Positions 45,936 to 57,560 of a stretch of DNA of 64,000 nucleotides are shown here, one piece after another. The stretch is from positions 372,001-436,000 of the forward strand of contig NC_052136.2 of the NCBI RefSeq assembly GCF_016086655.4, in the 5' to 3' direction. The notes beneath the pieces were generated by a model. The model worked only from the letters and a program-made list of their open reading frames with translations, had not been told where the DNA came from and did no database searches. Both the position numbers and the translations under genes were made by a program. The first letter of the stretch is position 1, and the number at the start of each line of letters is the position of its first letter. The DNA comes from Lepeophtheirus salmonis (Eukaryota; Arthropoda; Copepoda; Siphonostomatoida; Caligidae).

Positions 45936-46140
45936 TAGTGTTGTGTTGGTACTTATTTGGTCCTATCCAACCCGGGTCGGGGTAGGTCAGTCCTGCATAT
46001 CAGTCCTAAAACTTATAAAGTTCGGTCCTTGATGACGTTACTCAACTTTATGTCTTCTTTTTTAATCAGTTGTGGGTCTGACATTGCGAAGGACTGCCGA
46101 TCTCAAGGACTGGTTTAAAAAACTGAGGATACATTGAATA
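45936..46140 (+). repeat. Rep2 MITE, left part
   Basis: ACTAGTGTTGTGTTGGTACT, TATTTGGTCCTATCC, AAGTTCGGTCCTTGATGACG and TTTTTTAATCAGTTGTGGGT follow the order of 57561-57950 and 9530-9720. No right terminus was found. Confidence 0.55.
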
Positions 46141-46324
46141 AGTTTAGCAGCACGTCATACCATCTCTTTCTATTTTGAAATTGGAGGGAGAAAGAGAGAG
46201 CAGAAAGTTGAAATTCGATTTTTGCAACCTTTTTAAACTACGGAAATAACTACATGAAGTTACGAAACGAAGAGTGGTATATTATTTGAGTAGGAGGAGT
46301 TGGACCTCGAATTTATCTCCTCTG

Positions 46325-46560
46325 ATCTATGGACAAAGGCATGATGCCGGAGGAGATAATTATGTAAGGCACTACAACATTATACAAGTTCATCGATGTT
46401 CAGAATAAGAATGCCAGAAGCAACTGAAAGATGCGGGGTTGCACACTACAACTCCCGTAAAACATATTCCTAAAAATTATCATACGTTTAATGACTCATG
46501 GTAGATACGAGAAAAAGTCAAAATCATCTCCTCTAACCCCTTCCCTTTGTCCATGGATCT
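46325..46560. repeat. Inverted repeat pair around 0.16 kb of unique DNA
   Basis: ATCTATGGACAAAGGCATGA with following GGAGGAGATAA (46325-46359) pairs with the reverse complement of 46522-46558, which reads ATCCATGGACAAAGGG and then AGAGGAGATGA. The arms are about 37 bases and imperfect. Confidence 0.4.
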
Positions 46561-46929
46561 ACTCGGAGTCCCTCTCCCTGAGTAAATATAAAAAGCCTAA
46601 TTCATTTTTGTACTATATCCATACGAATGGTAAATAATTTATGAAGGGGAAAAGGAAGTGAAACAAATTTTCTACATCTTTAAAAAGAGTACGAATAGAG
46701 ACTTTGAATGGACTAAATTGAGAGGAAATATTAAAAAAATATATTGGGCACTTTTTAGGAGACTGTTGACTCATAAAAACACACATCATTTCACTTAAGA
46801 AGAGTGTCGAGGCATATTCCGGTTGGAAACTTGACTCTTACAAACTTTTATAATATCGATTTGAGAGGATTTTGTGAGGAAATTATAACTGTCTGTAATT
46901 GTACAGCACCTGTTCCTTTTTGACTCTTT

Positions 46930-47590
46930 TAAATCGGACGGGAAATGTGGCCGCAGCGAGATTTAAGGCTTAGGGTATAAACTTATCTTCGTGTGAATAA
47001 CATTCCAACAGTGGTGACTAGGCTGACAGGAAGGGCTCGTAAGACCATCTACAATGATAAGAGAGGCTAGACCATAACGAGACCATAGAGAGGAAGAAGG
47101 GATCAGGGGGCTCTGCATTAATGTGGATGCCCTCAAGGACGCCCCAGATCTGGTTTCCAGTTAGTTACAGCCTCACGGAAGCCATATACATCGACGTTAT
47201 CAAGACCAATCTATACTCCTGGCTCAAGGTAAATTTTTACAAAGGCAACTTTGTCTTTCAGCAAGATGGGGCCCTCACTCAAACTGCAAAAATTACTCAG
47301 ACCTTCTTAGCAAACGACATCGCTTTCTGGGACAAGAGAATGTGGACACGATATAGTGGGATGTAAATTCCCTCAATTTTTTTTTCGAACCGCTCATTGA
47401 GAGGAGGGTCTGCAGCATCTGTTACCCGAACATTGAAGACATTAAGGCCTCTGTCGACAAGGATTGAGCTCCCATGGACTCGAACTTAATTCACTATACT
47501 TGTAACTCTTTTTGCAAGAGGATTGTCGCCATATGTGAGGCCAATAGGTGCCGAATAGAGTGAATCAATTTGACATTGGCTATGTATCAG
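46930..47590 (+). pseudogene. Tc1/mariner-superfamily transposase, most of the catalytic domain
   Basis: The + strand from 47121 reads LTEAIYIDVIKTNLYSWLKV and FVFQQDGALTQTAK, the second catalytic Asp block (QQDGA-x-x-x-TA). It then reads ANDIAFWDKRMW, which normally precedes the third Asp, but a stop and frameshift erase that block. Past 47395 LIERRVCSICYPNIEDIKAS and CNSFCKRIVAICEAN match the C-terminus. The first 190 bases hold a degraded DNA-binding domain. It is a single copy with about 80 clean codons and is dead overall. Confidence 0.75.
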
Positions 47591-48300
47591 AAAAAGAATG
47601 AAATATTATTTTAAGATTTTTGTTAAATCTTTCATAAAAGAATGGCAGGCTAGTTGCCACCATGTATAAAAATACCGTTTTGCCAATTAGTATAAGATGA
47701 GAAATGAGCTTTATCCTATAAATTGTTTTGACAGCAGCGACGAAAGAGGTGTCCCATTATTCGATTTTGACTTAATAAAGACAAATAAATATATGAACAA
47801 ACATTAAATTCCTGTTACTGCGATCTAGTTTTTTAAAGAAAAAATAAACGTGATTTTAGTTTGATCATAATATTTACCTCCGTCAAAGAAGTAGAATGGA
47901 GATAATGTTTTTTGTCATTTGTTTGTTTGTTAGTCCTAAGCATTAAAGCAAAAATTACAGATCATAAATAACATAAGTATAACACGTAAATAACGTCAGC
48001 ATTAAACAAAGCAGGCAATGCTGACGTATAGAAGATTAATTCATCTTATGCTACAGCTAACAAATATTGTATTGAAACCGTTACTAGTACTGTAAAACAA
48101 AATAAAAGTTGTTATAAACCTCCATCCATTGCACTGGGATGGGAAACTTATGGAAACTCTTGAAAATCCTAGTTGCTTGGAAGAAAAATTGCACACTTTT
48201 TTTTCTAGAATGGTATAGTAAAATTACTCGATGCTCCTGCATTATTCAAATAAATTATGATTTATACTGCCAGATAATCGCAAGGACTACTTTTGAGTGA
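47591..48300. other. AT-rich intergenic sequence
   Basis: No gene or repeat family recognised. Confidence 0.4.
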
Positions 48301-48530
48301 TTGGAGTTGTACAAAAAATGTTATGGCACAACAGCATCGAACACTAGAAACTATCTTTGGCTTGCATGTTATATTCAACAATTATTGAAGAGAAAGTTGT
48401 TGTGGCTTGCTTGTAGACATCTTATTGGAGAAAGATTTATTATACATTCTTGTGATACATTGAAAATTGAAGTATCAAAAAGTCCTAAAGTTTCTTTATT
48501 TTGAAGATTTAAAAAAAGTTTGGAACATTA
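48301..48530 (+). pseudogene. Fragment of an unclassified DDE-like transposase (same family as 55640-56890)
   Basis: The frame reads CYGTTASNTR, then IQQLLKRKLLWLACRHLIGE and IIHSCDTLKIEVSKSP. The paired motifs FDTTASNTG and L-L-x-L-A-C-R-H-H-I-G-E are shared with 56431-56748. In that copy the first reads FDTTASNTG: here the Asp is replaced by Gly. By motif layout I suspect a hAT-like RNase H fold with its CxxH element, but I cannot name the family. Confidence 0.5.
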
Positions 48531-48855
48531 AACCACGAAAAAAAAAGATTATCTATCAATAACTAGAGTAAGAAGAGAATTACAAAAAAAAAAATGTGAG
48601 AGTTTCACTCTGCAAGCAGGCTTTAGCGTTTGACTATTCAAGAGGGGACTATAAAGAATAAATTCAGTTCACATTCGTTTATCTTGGTCAACAGGTTTTT
48701 ATCCCGGACAATTGTACAAATTAAAACAATTTGTACCAATTCTTTGTATATTGTTATATTCCTTGGGGGATAAACGCTGAATCTTCAACTTCTGCTCCTA
48801 TAAATGATTTAAATCTTATTCATACTAGCCTAGAATATAAAAATGTGCAACTTAC

Positions 48856-49032
48856 TTTTGTGAAGAGTCGCTACTAAAGCAATGGGGTTGCATATGTGGT
48901 ATTTGAAATAAGATTGGGTTTTATTAGCATTGTTTAGTGAGGCAATCGATGAAGCGGCAAAAATGAGCATTACAAGCAAAGCTCTCCAGTTAGAAAAATA
49001 ATTGAAATACTTAAACATACATGGAAATGGGT
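48856..49032 (-). CDS. Candidate exon encoding a hydrophobic segment, unknown gene
   Basis: On the minus strand a strong acceptor (TTTTGTTTTTTCAG) precedes 177 open bases. They end CACAAAA|GTAAGTTG, a strong donor. The peptide runs PFPCMFKYFNYFSNWRALLV, then MLIFAASSIASLNNANKTQ, and ends HICNPIALVATLHK. It therefore contains a single transmembrane-like or signal-anchor stretch and an N-x-T site. Another exon-like stretch at 49294-49402 (minus, CQIDFIASSLCDPDIYRLL) lies just upstream, but their phases do not join (AG left over against two bases needed). I do not recognise the family. Confidence 0.35.
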
Positions 49033-49419
49033 CTGAAAAAACAAAATTAACCCTCGTACCGCAAAAAAATATGACTGATTTGTCAGAATTCATTGGGTCA
49101 GATAGTTGGGCATTATTTTGAATATCAGTTCTGATATTTTAAAGACACCTGTATCTAAATGGAAATCAAACAAAAGATATAAAAAATAACATATAAAATC
49201 CATCGTGGAAAACCTATCTGTTGTAAATGATACCGCAGAGAGGGGAACGAAGCCTTGAAATGACTATATAGGCAAATAAAAAAGAAAGCAAACCTTTCAA
49301 AACATACTACAAGTAGTCGATAAATGTCGGGGTCGCATAAGCTACTAGCGATAAAATCAATCTGACAATAAAACATGGTATCTAACTCCATGTGATTAAA
49401 ACCTATATTTAAAGAAAAT

Positions 49420-50155
49420 ATAAATTATTCAAATTTGTTAAAATATATATATATGTTGTTGCTATGAAATAAAATGAAAATAATCCAAATGTGCCAACGT
49501 ACGATACTGTCCAATCCTCACCAAATTTTGAAGAGTTGTTTTAAAGTTCAAGTCTAAAGAGAAAATGAGGGAAAGCCATCACCCTATTAGCCAGAAAACC
49601 TTTTGGACCCATCTAAGAAGGACAATCCCAATTATGTTACTTTTATATGTCAAAATAAAGCAAAAAAACGCAGAGAACTTTCAGCGTAACTTATTATTTT
49701 ACTATTTTAAATGTAGAAAGTTCTCCTCTTTATCTCAGTTCTTCAATTTCTTCCCACAAAATCATATAAGAAGCAGCTAATGTTAAATAGGATCTTCATT
49801 CAAGTTTACCATATGTCTCGCTCTCGCCTTTTCCTCGTGATCTTTTGTTAATACAAACTACAGATCAGAACCCCCCTCCCCATCAACTGGACATAATAAA
49901 TGCATGACCCCCAACAGACTTGTAAGCCTTCCATACTATATTTGTATTCGTTCCAATTTCAGAGTTCATCAATTATTTATGTTCCGTTGTTCCAAGCATT
50001 AGTCCATATACACTGGTGGCTAGCATATCGCAACTTCCACTCTGATAGTGTCAGTGAGGCCTCATTTGAGGACCATGCTTCAAAATTATTCAACACAATA
50101 ATCTGGTGAATATTAGCGCTCAGATAAGCTACAGCAGATTAAAATCCGTTCATTT
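49420..50155. other. AT-rich intergenic sequence
   Basis: It has an (AT)n run near 49445-49454 and no supported gene. Confidence 0.4.
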
Positions 50156-50159
50156 ATCG

Positions 50160-50580
50160 TAGAAATGGAGCCCAAAAGGCAAAGTATAGTCGATTTGATT
50201 CCCACCCACCGCAGCAACAAGATAAGTAAACTTGACTCTGTACTAGTCGAGAACTCTAAGAATGACCTTTACATCGCCTGTGCGGTCGATGAGGTTCCAC
50301 CAGTCAACTAGACTAGGTTCCAAGCCTCTACAATGATGCTGGGAATCATTGCAATGGCTCGAGGAGAATTTTTCCGATTTCTGGAAACACGATTTGTGGC
50401 CTCCCTCCTCGCTGCCCGACATGAATTCTCTTCACTAGAGTACCTGGGACTTTATCGAAAGTAGTGTCTGTGTCTTTCCCCATATTAGTGTCGATGTGCA
50501 TCAGCCTCACTGTGCCACTCCCACAAAATAGGTCGTCTCCTAAGCGTTCGTCTTTGCTTTATCGGCCTTTAAATCATAGT
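50160..50580 (+). pseudogene. Tc1/mariner-superfamily transposase with large internal deletion
   Basis: ATG at 50166 opens MEPKRQSIVDLIPTH, the start of the DNA-binding domain. After a stop near 50308, FWKHDLWPPSSPDM at about 50378-50425 is the third catalytic Asp block with Asp kept. Decayed C-terminal sequence runs on to about 50570. The middle of the protein is deleted. Confidence 0.65.
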
Positions 50581-51192
50581 TAAACAAGATTAATTTAATA
50601 ATAAAAATTGTTTTCTTTATTTTTTTTAATTTAATTTAAAATTTATAGGATTCAGCATTGAAAAAAAATCAGATTCATTCGTATAACGCATTTTAGTTTT
50701 GCGTTCTGTTTATAAGCATGACTCATAATATAGAGATACAAATCTAGAATAAGAAAATACGTAAATTATGTATGATAATAATTGAATGGCCTAAATATAA
50801 TAGCCCTTATTTATCTTAACAAGATATTTCATGCTTATCACATGATAGTCGTTGATATATTTTGCATTTTTATCAGAAAGGAACACATAAAAAATCATTA
50901 CCATAATGTGAAAATGCACTTGAAATATTATTTATTTTGTATATCAAATGAATAAACCATGCAAATATTATGATTATTCTATGCAAAAAAAAAAAAAAAT
51001 CTAATTTGACTTTATGATTATCTCAGTCAAAGACAATGTTTGTCTTATATATTTTGTTTCGTTTCTTTTCGTGAGTGTGTTTTTTTTTTTTGTTTTTTTG
51101 CACAGATTCGACGAAAATTTAATCTTCAAAATATTTATTGTTTACAGAGTTTGTTAATTTTTTTCTCTCATTTTAAGATCCATTGTCATGTA

Positions 51193-51480
51193 CAGGGTGG
51201 TCCAGATAAATAGGGAACAATTTCACTTTCTTATATTTTGGTTTCCATAGGTTGTGTGATAAAAATTATATTCGTTCCGAATAACCACGTCTGTTATTAG
51301 TAAACAAAAAAGGAAAAAAAAAACATGGATAGTTAGGGACGGAGCAGTCTTGAAGAACCACTATTGGTTGAGTTGCCAACCCCCCTTGAAAAACAGAATT
51401 GTCCCATATCCAGAAAAAAAGCATCCGTCCTGTATTGAGCTGAAACGGTAGACACTTTGTCCAGTTATACGATTAGTTTA
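51193..51480 (+). mobile_element. Solo 5' end of a mariner-like element
   Basis: TACAGGGTGGTCCAGATAAA begins with the CAGGGTGGTCCA form common at the ends of mariner-like elements. It is followed by AT-rich leader and a GC-richer patch at 51335-51470. No opposite terminus and no transposase motif were found. Confidence 0.45.
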
Positions 51481-51659
51481 CAAAAATGGTCATTAAAATG
51501 CCATTAGAAAATAAAAATAAAGCATTTTGTATGGTATTTGTCGGTAAACGTGTTCTGAGCTCATGCCCTGCTCTGGGACCAATGAGCGGACAGCATATTC
51601 ACATACGTATACAATGACACAGGATACGTTCATCCCATTGGCCAAGGAGGTAATACTGC

Positions 51660-52045
51660 ACAAGCAAAAGATAGCGGGAAAAACACAGCAACATCGCTGA
51701 CTGTGACTCAGACGACGATACAGCTCTACGCAGGGGTCTAGCTTCAAATACACATTCAACTCGTACTCCTTCGAAAAAAGAAAGAAAAGGATGCAAATGT
51801 ACCGGGAGGAGTGGGAGAGAGCGAACACCTGGGTAGAAAATGTGCGTGAAAACATACAAAGTGTGTCATCGAACTTTTTCTGTAGCCCAGGGTGGGCTGA
51901 CGGACCTCAAGCGCCATGCCTCTAGTGGTGGTCACAATCGAAGCATAAGGAAAAACAGAATTAAGAGAACCCTAGACCAATTTGTTGCCTACCAGACCAC
52001 GCCAAGGGCAGATATGTATGTAAAGATGAGTTTTGGTTTTTTTTA
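51660..52045 (+). pseudogene. BED-like zinc-finger remnant of a hAT-type or domesticated transposase
   Basis: A segment near 51780-51838 encodes KKRMQMYREEWERANTWVEN. After a frameshift at an ATG (51840) comes CVKTYKVCHRTFSVAQGG and then LTDLKRHASSGGHNR, finishing with KRTLDQFVAYQ. The C-x2-C ... H-x4/5-H order with FSV-x-x-GG-x-x-D is the BED-type zinc finger found at the N-terminus of hAT-like transposases. Here the first Cys is displaced, so zinc binding is doubtful. Upstream acidic DCDSDDDTALRRG text (about 51700) may belong to the same protein. Confidence 0.5.
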
Positions 52046-52429
52046 ATGTTGTTCAGTTTGCTAATGAGGTGCTCCTTATATATTTTTCAGAGAGTTGGTA
52101 ACCCTAGTTGTATGCAGATTGCATTGCACAGGATTCACTCCAAATTAGAATATCAAGCATCTCTAGTTCCAAATATTTATTGTAGATTTTGCATTTGATG
52201 TTGACATATTGCAAGAGATACAGGAATTAAACACAAAATTACATGGTTAGGATGTATTTGCTCTCTTAATGCAGCCTTAAGTTTTTCCCAAGCAGTGAAA
52301 GAAGGAAAAATTTGTTCATTTCCCACAGCTGAAAAACAAACTGACGTAACTTAAGGATTGTCAGAGAATTACAATTGTAATTCATTTTAAAAATTGAGGA
52401 ATAAATAATATGAGAATGATGGTCTGATA

Positions 52430-52565
52430 GTAAATAAGAAATAAATGGCTGTTGCCATGATTGACTTATTCGACTAACTACAAGAGGATTTCAGACCTTT
52501 TTTCGGTTTCTTTTAAGAGTAAAGAATGCGTGAGACAATCAAGGGATACTTATTATGCTCCGTTT
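52430..52565 (+). repeat. Rep3 fragment
   Basis: AAATGGCTGTTGCCATGATT, GACTTATTCGACTAACTACA, TTTTTTCGGTTTCTTTT and GACAATCAAGGGATACT resemble 53130-53235. Confidence 0.4.
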
Positions 52566-52710
52566 CTAAAAGGACAGGAATACAATTTCTTGTAGATCTC
52601 TCACTGCATATATCATCAGCCCTATTTTGGAACCTCCGATCTACAAAATTTTGCATTTTTATTTTATTGGAGAAATAGTATCAAATAGGCTTAATACTTA
52701 AAAATATATT

Positions 52711-52765
52711 ATGAAACCTTCTATGTACCAACCAACTACAGAGTTTTGTAGATAGAAGGTTTCAT
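52711..52765. repeat. Short inverted repeat (14-bp perfect arms)
   Basis: ATGAAACCTTCTAT (52711-52724) is the reverse complement of 52752-52765. The loop includes a second stem CTACA/TGTAG around GAGTTT. It could fold as a bulged hairpin of 55 bases. Confidence 0.5.
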
Positions 52766-53079
52766 CATAAAGATAATGAAGCATAAAATAGTTAATCTAC
52801 TAATTACATAACACAATTAAGTTTTACAATAGTAATAATTTCATAAATATTGAATAGTAGTATATAATTTCTGATGTAACACACATCATGATAATTGACA
52901 TATACGTTATTATTTATATGATGAAATTTTGGCTATCATATCGAAATACAAATTTGTAGCTCCACTTTTTAATAAAATATTAAAAAACACTATTATAATA
53001 CAATATCAAATAAAATAATATGTAGGATTTTAATATTATAATATATATTGTATCTAATTCATTTGAAAAATGCTAGAGA

Positions 53080-53235
53080 AATAATATGACAATGATAGCC
53101 TGGGGGTACTTACAAAATAAGTAGCGGTTGGTATGATTCACTTATTTGGCTAACTACCAGATGATTTTTGGCCTTTTTTCTGTTTATTTTTTAGGAAAGG
53201 TTGTGTGATAGAATCAAGGTAACGACTTGAAGGTA
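53080..53235 (+). repeat. Rep3 fragment
   Basis: TGGCTAACTACCAGATGATT, TTTTTAGGAAAGGTTGTGTG and AATCAAGGTAACGACTTG match the end of the Rep3 copies at 21795 and 44105. Confidence 0.5.
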
Positions 53236-53787
53236 AACCATTATCACACAGTCCATCAATAACAAACATTACTTCCACTTATTAAAGTATTTTACTTTAA
53301 TCAGCAGGTTTAAGTATAAAACTTGAATAATATCATGTTTTGATTTTTTTTACCTTCCTTACTCTGTTTTGCGACGTGTCTACAGTTTATGGAGTAAATA
53401 ATTTATTTAATAGGAACTGTTGCTCCTAAAGAAATTTTGATTCAATCCCTATTCGACTAAATGCCTTATTTTGTTTATTTTCTTAAGTTATATAAGTATT
53501 TATAATACAATGAACATTCAAACGCATTGAAAAGAGCTCCCATTCAATAAAAGCCTCTCATTTGAAGCGAAAATATATTAAATGCATTATTCATATATTA
53601 TAAAGTATATGTAGAATCGATATCCATCCTCGGGAAATGTTTTGCAATTTCTATTAGAATAAAATATTATTTAATTGTTATTAGGTTTGCAATAAAAAAG
53701 ATAAAAATTAATGGGATATGAGATCATTTGCAGAGGAATATAATTTAGAAAATGTTGTATGCGCACATTATGCCATAATAAAATCTC

Positions 53788-54150
53788 GGTGAGAACATGG
53801 TAATCCTGGCAATTTGAAGAATGTTTTGGAAAAGAGCAGCTTAGCTGTCAAAACGTGTCACTAGATTAGCTGCGACAAGGAAGGAGAGCAGAAGGAAATA
53901 AACAAGGACATTGGTAAGAATTACTCCAATGTCGATCCTCAATTCTACTCGGAGTCCAACAAGGACTTACAATTATAACTCCGCAACTAATCCTCAAGTA
54001 AACCCGCTATCTTTTATGAGCACACGAATATTCAAATAGATTTTGAATATAATTGAATCTAGTAGAAAAGGAAGTTAATTCTTCAGACTACCAATTCAAA
54101 AACAAACAGGTGAGCTAGTAAATACACAGGATTTGTATCACTACTTATAA
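53788..54150 (+). repeat. Rep1 copy, longest and best preserved
   Basis: In order: GGTAATCCTGGCAATTTGAA, GAATGTTTTGGAAAAGAGCA, GCTTAGCTGTCAAAACGTGT, GACAAGGAAGGAGAGCAGAA, GGAAATAAACAAGGACATTG, CTCCAATGTCGATCCTCAAT, CTACTCGGAGTCCAACAAGG, ACTTACAATTATAACTCCGC, AACTAATCCTCAAG, then TTTTATGAGCACACGAATAT, TTTTGAATATAATTGAATCT and CAGACTACCAATTC. This copy joins the body and tail blocks that elsewhere occur separately. Confidence 0.75.
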
Positions 54151-54204
54151 TACTCCTAATATTCTTCATATATATATGTTGAAGAAACTAGGGGGAACAC
54201 CCAG

Positions 54205-54470
54205 CATTGCTAGAAAAAACAGACAAAAAGACTGACAATAGATATAGAGGGTCCACGGACATCTCAGCACAGAGTAATTCTCAGCACTGGCTATACACCA
54301 AGGACCTGGCGAGAAATGAAAGTTGTATTTTTGCCGAAATCGGGTAAAGATGACTACAGCTCAGGAAAATCATTTAGACCAATCGCCCTCTCAAACTACA
54401 TACTTAAAGTAATGGAAAAAATTGTACATTGGAAAGTAGAAGATGTTATTTCTAGACATTACATATAAAT
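54205..54470 (+). pseudogene. Non-LTR retrotransposon reverse transcriptase fragment
   Basis: One uninterrupted frame carries TPRTWREMKVVFLPKSGKDD, then SFRPIALSNYILKVMEKIV, the first conserved blocks of jockey-type reverse transcriptases, up to a stop near 54467. It parallels 23937-24060 but is less decayed, so it is a separate copy of a related element. The YADD catalytic block is not present. Confidence 0.8.
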
Positions 54471-55640
54471 ATATTATGAAAAGTTAATTAACAGGACTTT
54501 CCGCGGACCCTGTATACTCCCCTTCACATAGTTGTTTCTACATTGTTATTTCTTAGAGCAACTAGTTACGTAGATCAAGGATATTAAGTACAACCTCAAA
54601 AATGAGGCCTTGATGTACAGACAAACCTTGCTATATCAATAAATATAGCATTTTCTGACGAGTAAGCAGTGGTGTCAGAATGTATTTGTATTGGGGGAGG
54701 GGAGCAATTTATGTGTAATGGTGACTTTATAGTCGTGCAACGTTATTATTATATATAATATTAAATAAATATTACAATTACGCTAATAAAGTAGAGGTCA
54801 ATGGCCTTTGGTCCCTATAGTTCCTGTGTAACTGCGAGTGAAAGGTTTGGAAATTACATTATAAATCTTTGAAAAAATATATAAAACTTAATTTAAAAAC
54901 CAATATTTCATGTGAAGATATAATTTTATAAAATTTAGTATTCATTGGCAAACTTGACATAGAGCGTTTTCACTGATGTCATAAAATGCATCATAATTAA
55001 AGGCAACGCCATCATGAAGGTTCATTTACTACATAAACGAACAAATTTCTAACAAACCTTGATAAAACTTAATCAAATGGTTCAAAGAACAACAAAGTTT
55101 TGATTACTAATTGATGTCTATGATCAATAAGGGTCCGGAAAAAAATGGTTTGGTGTCATGAAACCTTTGCTGTTTGATTATAAGGTTTTCAAGGTATAAC
55201 AAAAGTCATACAAATATCTTAAAACCAGTTCTGGAGGTTCAAAGATTTGCCAGATTTTGAAGGGAAAAAATTGCTTCGAATTTTATTGTTTTGGCAAATT
55301 AAAACTTTATATTTCAGTGAATGTGACAAATATATTATATTTTCATTCTGATACAACTATAAATCAATATTTTCTTTATAGCGTTGTAATATATTTTAGC
55401 TTCATTTTGTTTATTTTAGTGTTTTTTCTGCATAAATATACCATTTTAAGTTATTTATATCAACTTTAGAGTACATTATAGCGAAAGTTAAACCTGCTAT
55501 TAAAAGCTGCATGGAAATTTCCTATGAGGTCCAACCTATTTCTGTGATGGAATCATCAACTTCACCAACAGTTTGTAAAATCTCGAAATATTTTCATCAT
55601 ATTAAATATGTTTCATTACACTATAATCAAATACAAGATA
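54471..55640. other. AT-rich intergenic sequence
   Basis: No gene recognised. A frame at 55257-55469 is Phe/Tyr/Leu-rich and probably chance. Confidence 0.4.
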
Positions 55641-56890
55641 AGAGAAGCTTAGATATAAAATAAACTGGAGTCGCTATCGATGAAGTCCAATTGTTTTGAG
55701 AAATGTGCAATTTACTCACAGTTGCAAAAGGTTATGCCAAAAACAACTTTATCAAGTACTACAAAGAATGACAAGCTTAAATTAAAGACAAAGAAAGGAC
55801 GTCAGAATTTCATCTACAAAATGTTGAAATATTTTTGATATCTCTAATCCCAAAACATAAGAAATAATGCGTTCTACGCTAGGAATAGATGAAGTTCAAG
55901 AAGATATGGAGTTTTCGAAAAGGCTCAGAGTAGGAAAAAATGTACATTTGGGAGCAAAAGATAAGAAATCCGAAGAAAAACAAAATCAAAGGAAAATAAA
56001 CAAAAGAAAAGCAACTATTTGAAACAGGAAAACAACGTCTTGATAATGCAGCCAATAATACATTTTCAAATGAAGAATATCCTCTGATTAAACCAATAAC
56101 TTCAGTTCAAAGGATTTATAATTTGTTCCCACAAAGAGAAAACTCTCTGATCAACTAACTTACAAAAAACAGCAGCTGATCTTTCTCAAAAAATGTTATT
56201 GCATCTCCGGAAATATCCCTAAATCCTTGAAAGAGCAGAAATTTCGAATAGAATTGCAAAAACAGTTAAAGCTGGCGGAGGAGAAATAAAGGATTTTGTT
56301 CTTTCAAAGTCATCAACAGCCAGAGCACAGGAGGAAATACGCACAAAAATATCCAAAGAAGTGAAATACTCTTTTAGAGAAGTTAAATCCAAGTCTCCAT
56401 GGGAAATAACAAATTCACTGGGATTCCAAAATGATATTAATTGCAGATACATTGACAGTAGTTGCAACTGGAGCCTCTTTTAATGCAAAAATATTGGCTA
56501 TGCCTGTAATTGAAAGAGCAACTGGTGAACTACAAGCTAATGCTACCTGTAATGCTATAAACGAGTGGAATACAAAAGAAAATCTATCTGCTATCTCTTT
56601 TGATACAACAGCATCAAATACTGGAGTTCATAAAGGAGCATATCTTCTTATTGAAAGAGCTCTAGAAAAACCTCTTCTTTATTTAGACGGTAGCCATCAT
56701 ATTGGAGAATTAATAATTAAATCTGCATGGAAGTGTATTTTTGGTTAGATTACAAGTCCAGAATATCCGACCAAGCTCCTACTGTTCACAATGAAGACCA
56801 TCTTGAAGCAAAAATTCAATGTAAAGAGCTCCTGCTCAAAGACTTTACTTTTCCAACAATTAAAGTCTTTCCAATAACTTATTTATGTCA
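55640..56890 (+). pseudogene. Unclassified DDE-like transposase, decayed
   Basis: The readable part, 56431-56748, encodes 105 residues with VVATGASFNAKILAMPVIER, then LSAISFDTTASNTGVHKGAY and PLLYLDGSHHIGELIIKSAW. The same motifs recur at 48301-48530. Upstream, Lys-rich frame-shifted text from 55640 (KLKTKKGRQNF-like) and downstream text (CKELLLKDF-like near 56830) may be its ends, giving a protein of several hundred residues. I have seen such D-T-T-x-S-N-T-G / C-R-H-H-x-x-E proteins in many invertebrate genomes as uncharacterised mobile-element proteins. The exact family is not known to me. Confidence 0.55.
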
Positions 56891-57304
56891 AACGATTGAT
56901 TAAAACAAAACAAATAAGATAAAAATAAATAAAAACATTAAAAAAATATACGTTTATACAAAAAATAGTTAAAAAATGAGGGGAAAAAAATGTATATAGA
57001 CGCAAAAAAAAAGAAAAAAAACTTTAGAGAAGCAATCGACCTTGACTTGAGTCTAGGGCTTTAAACTAACACTTTGAAAAAAATTGTGTATCCTTATATA
57101 CTTGAATACATTTTTGAAAAAAAAAAAATTGTGAGAAAATTGACTGATTTTAGGCGTTCATTTTCATGGGTTGAGACCTCGCTGAATTTAACATGCATTC
57201 ATATAAACTTTAGGCTTGAAGATATGCTTAGGTAAGCCTCACAATAAAACAGCACTGGTTTCATAATACAAACACATTTTGGTTATTTTTGGAGACTCTA
57301 ATGA

Positions 57305-57560
57305 TTAATGATGAAAATCCATTGTAGAATGAACATGTTAAAAAAAAGAAACCGAAAATCAACATGGTAACCCTGAAAATTTTGAAGAATTTTTAGGAGG
57401 AGAGAAAGAATAATGTTCATGACGTTTCATTAGATCAGCTACAATCAGCTGTGACAAGAAAGGAAGGAGAAAAGGATATAAAAAAGAAACTTTGTAAGAA
57501 TTATTCCGATTTCGAATCCTAAATTCTACTCGTAATCCAACAAAGACTTACAATTATAAC
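57305..57560 (+). repeat. Rep1 copy, + orientation, interrupted by a Rep2 MITE
   Basis: GATGAAAATCCATTGTAGAA, AAGAAACCGAAAATCAACAT, GGTAACCCTGAAAATTTTGA, TTAGATCAGCTACAATCAGC and CAACAAAGACTTACAATTAT run up to the Rep2 start at 57561. Rep1 tail text (TATTCACTACTCAGGAATTA) resumes at 57949. Confidence 0.75.

Noticed and set aside
51493..51855. 120-codon minus-strand frame
   Set aside because: It is antisense to the zinc-finger remnant and its acidic upstream segment, which carry the recognisable protein signal on the + strand.
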